A DNA stretch of 5,418 bases. Source: JBNKDD01 sp050288085 (lineage in GTDB: Bacteria; Chloroflexota; Anaerolineae; Aggregatilineales; UBA3940). Below are positions 5,190-5,418 of the stretch, one piece after another. Location of the stretch: the NCBI GenBank assembly GCA_050288085.1, contig JBNKDD010000352.1, forward strand, positions 1 through 5,418. The letters run 5' to 3'. The position numbers were made by a program, and so were the translations under genes. Under the pieces are notes generated by a model, which ran no database searches, had not been told where the DNA came from, and worked only from the letters and a program-made list of their open reading frames with translations. Each line of letters starts with the position of its first letter. The first letter of the stretch is position 1.

Positions 5190-5418
5190 ATGATGAAAGC
5201 ATTAGTTGTAGATGATGATCTGGACCTGGCTGATGTATTATCCTTCACCCTCCGAAGGGCCGGATTTGAAGTGATTGTGGCTCATGATGGGTGTTTAGCT
5301 ATTGAGCGGTGGCAGAGTGAAAATCCCGACCTGATCATCCTTGACCTGAATCTTCCCAAACTCAATGGGTTGGCTGTTTGCCGTCAAATACGAACTGAGT
5401 CCGATACCCCGATCATTA
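5190..5418 (+). CDS. Response regulator, receiver domain (3' truncated by window edge)
   Basis: The first 76 residues of a cytoplasmic response regulator, the probable phosphate acceptor of the kinase whose stop lies one base upstream. Seen: KALVVDDD with the acidic pair (Asp8 and Asp9), the helix ADVLSFTLRRAGFEV, and the phospho-acceptor in LIILDLNLP (Asp52), followed by LNG. The conserved threonine and lysine of the receiver fold and any output domain lie beyond the window, so whether it is an OmpR-type DNA-binding regulator, which its sequence style suggests, cannot be shown. Two adjacent ATG codons (5190, 5193) are possible starts; the shorter form (MKALVVDDD) fits the family equally well. 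Confidence 0.93.
   Translation, partial: MMKALVVDDDLDLADVLSFTLRRAGFEVIVAHDGCLAIERWQSENPDLIILDLNLPKLNGLAVCRQIRTESDTPII

Overview
This is a bacterial chromosomal window with two intact-looking gene blocks, both on the + strand, separated by about 1.5 kb of decayed sequence. The organism cannot be named from the sequence. Compact one-base spacing between genes, ATG starts with Shine-Dalgarno sites, a PAS-containing sensor kinase beside its regulator, and relics of several IS families would suit a free-living bacterium with a mobile-element-rich genome. A Chloroflexota-like host is a guess only.

Block 1 (2-1529) holds the C-terminal part of an FGGY-family carbohydrate kinase, cut by the left edge. 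One base after its stop begins a complete aldolase of the dihydrodipicolinate synthase / N-acetylneuraminate lyase superfamily. The pair looks translationally linked and probably belongs to a sugar or sugar-acid catabolic operon: the kinase phosphorylates a sugar (acid) and the lyase cleaves or forms a 2-keto acid by Schiff-base chemistry. The aldolase has a changed active-site loop, so its substrate is open.

The middle (1530-2964) has no intact gene. It is a graveyard of short, unrelated gene fragments placed almost end to end: an IS630-like transposase N-terminus (+), the HAMP-to-dimerisation-helix part of a histidine kinase (+) that breaks off just before its phospho-acceptor histidine, an IS110-type transposase N-terminus (-), a possible RHS-type fragment (+) carrying three tandem hairpins, an IS701-like transposase C-terminus (-) with a one-base frameshift in an A7 run, and a Tn3-family transposase C-terminus (-). 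None is in the supplied list of long ORFs as a recognisable protein except the Tn3 piece; most show only when all frames are read for motifs. Two good palindromes (1562-1577 and 2490-2509) lie between them.

Block 2 (2965-5418) starts with a plausible sigma70-type promoter, followed by a membrane-bound sensor histidine kinase (two TM helices around a large extracytoplasmic domain, then HAMP, PAS, HisKA and HATPase) and, one base after its stop, the receiver domain of its likely response regulator, cut by the right edge. The two form a two-component system whose signal is unknown.

I found no CRISPR array, tRNA, rRNA or clear new defence system. The most unusual content is the density and arrangement of the decayed fragments.
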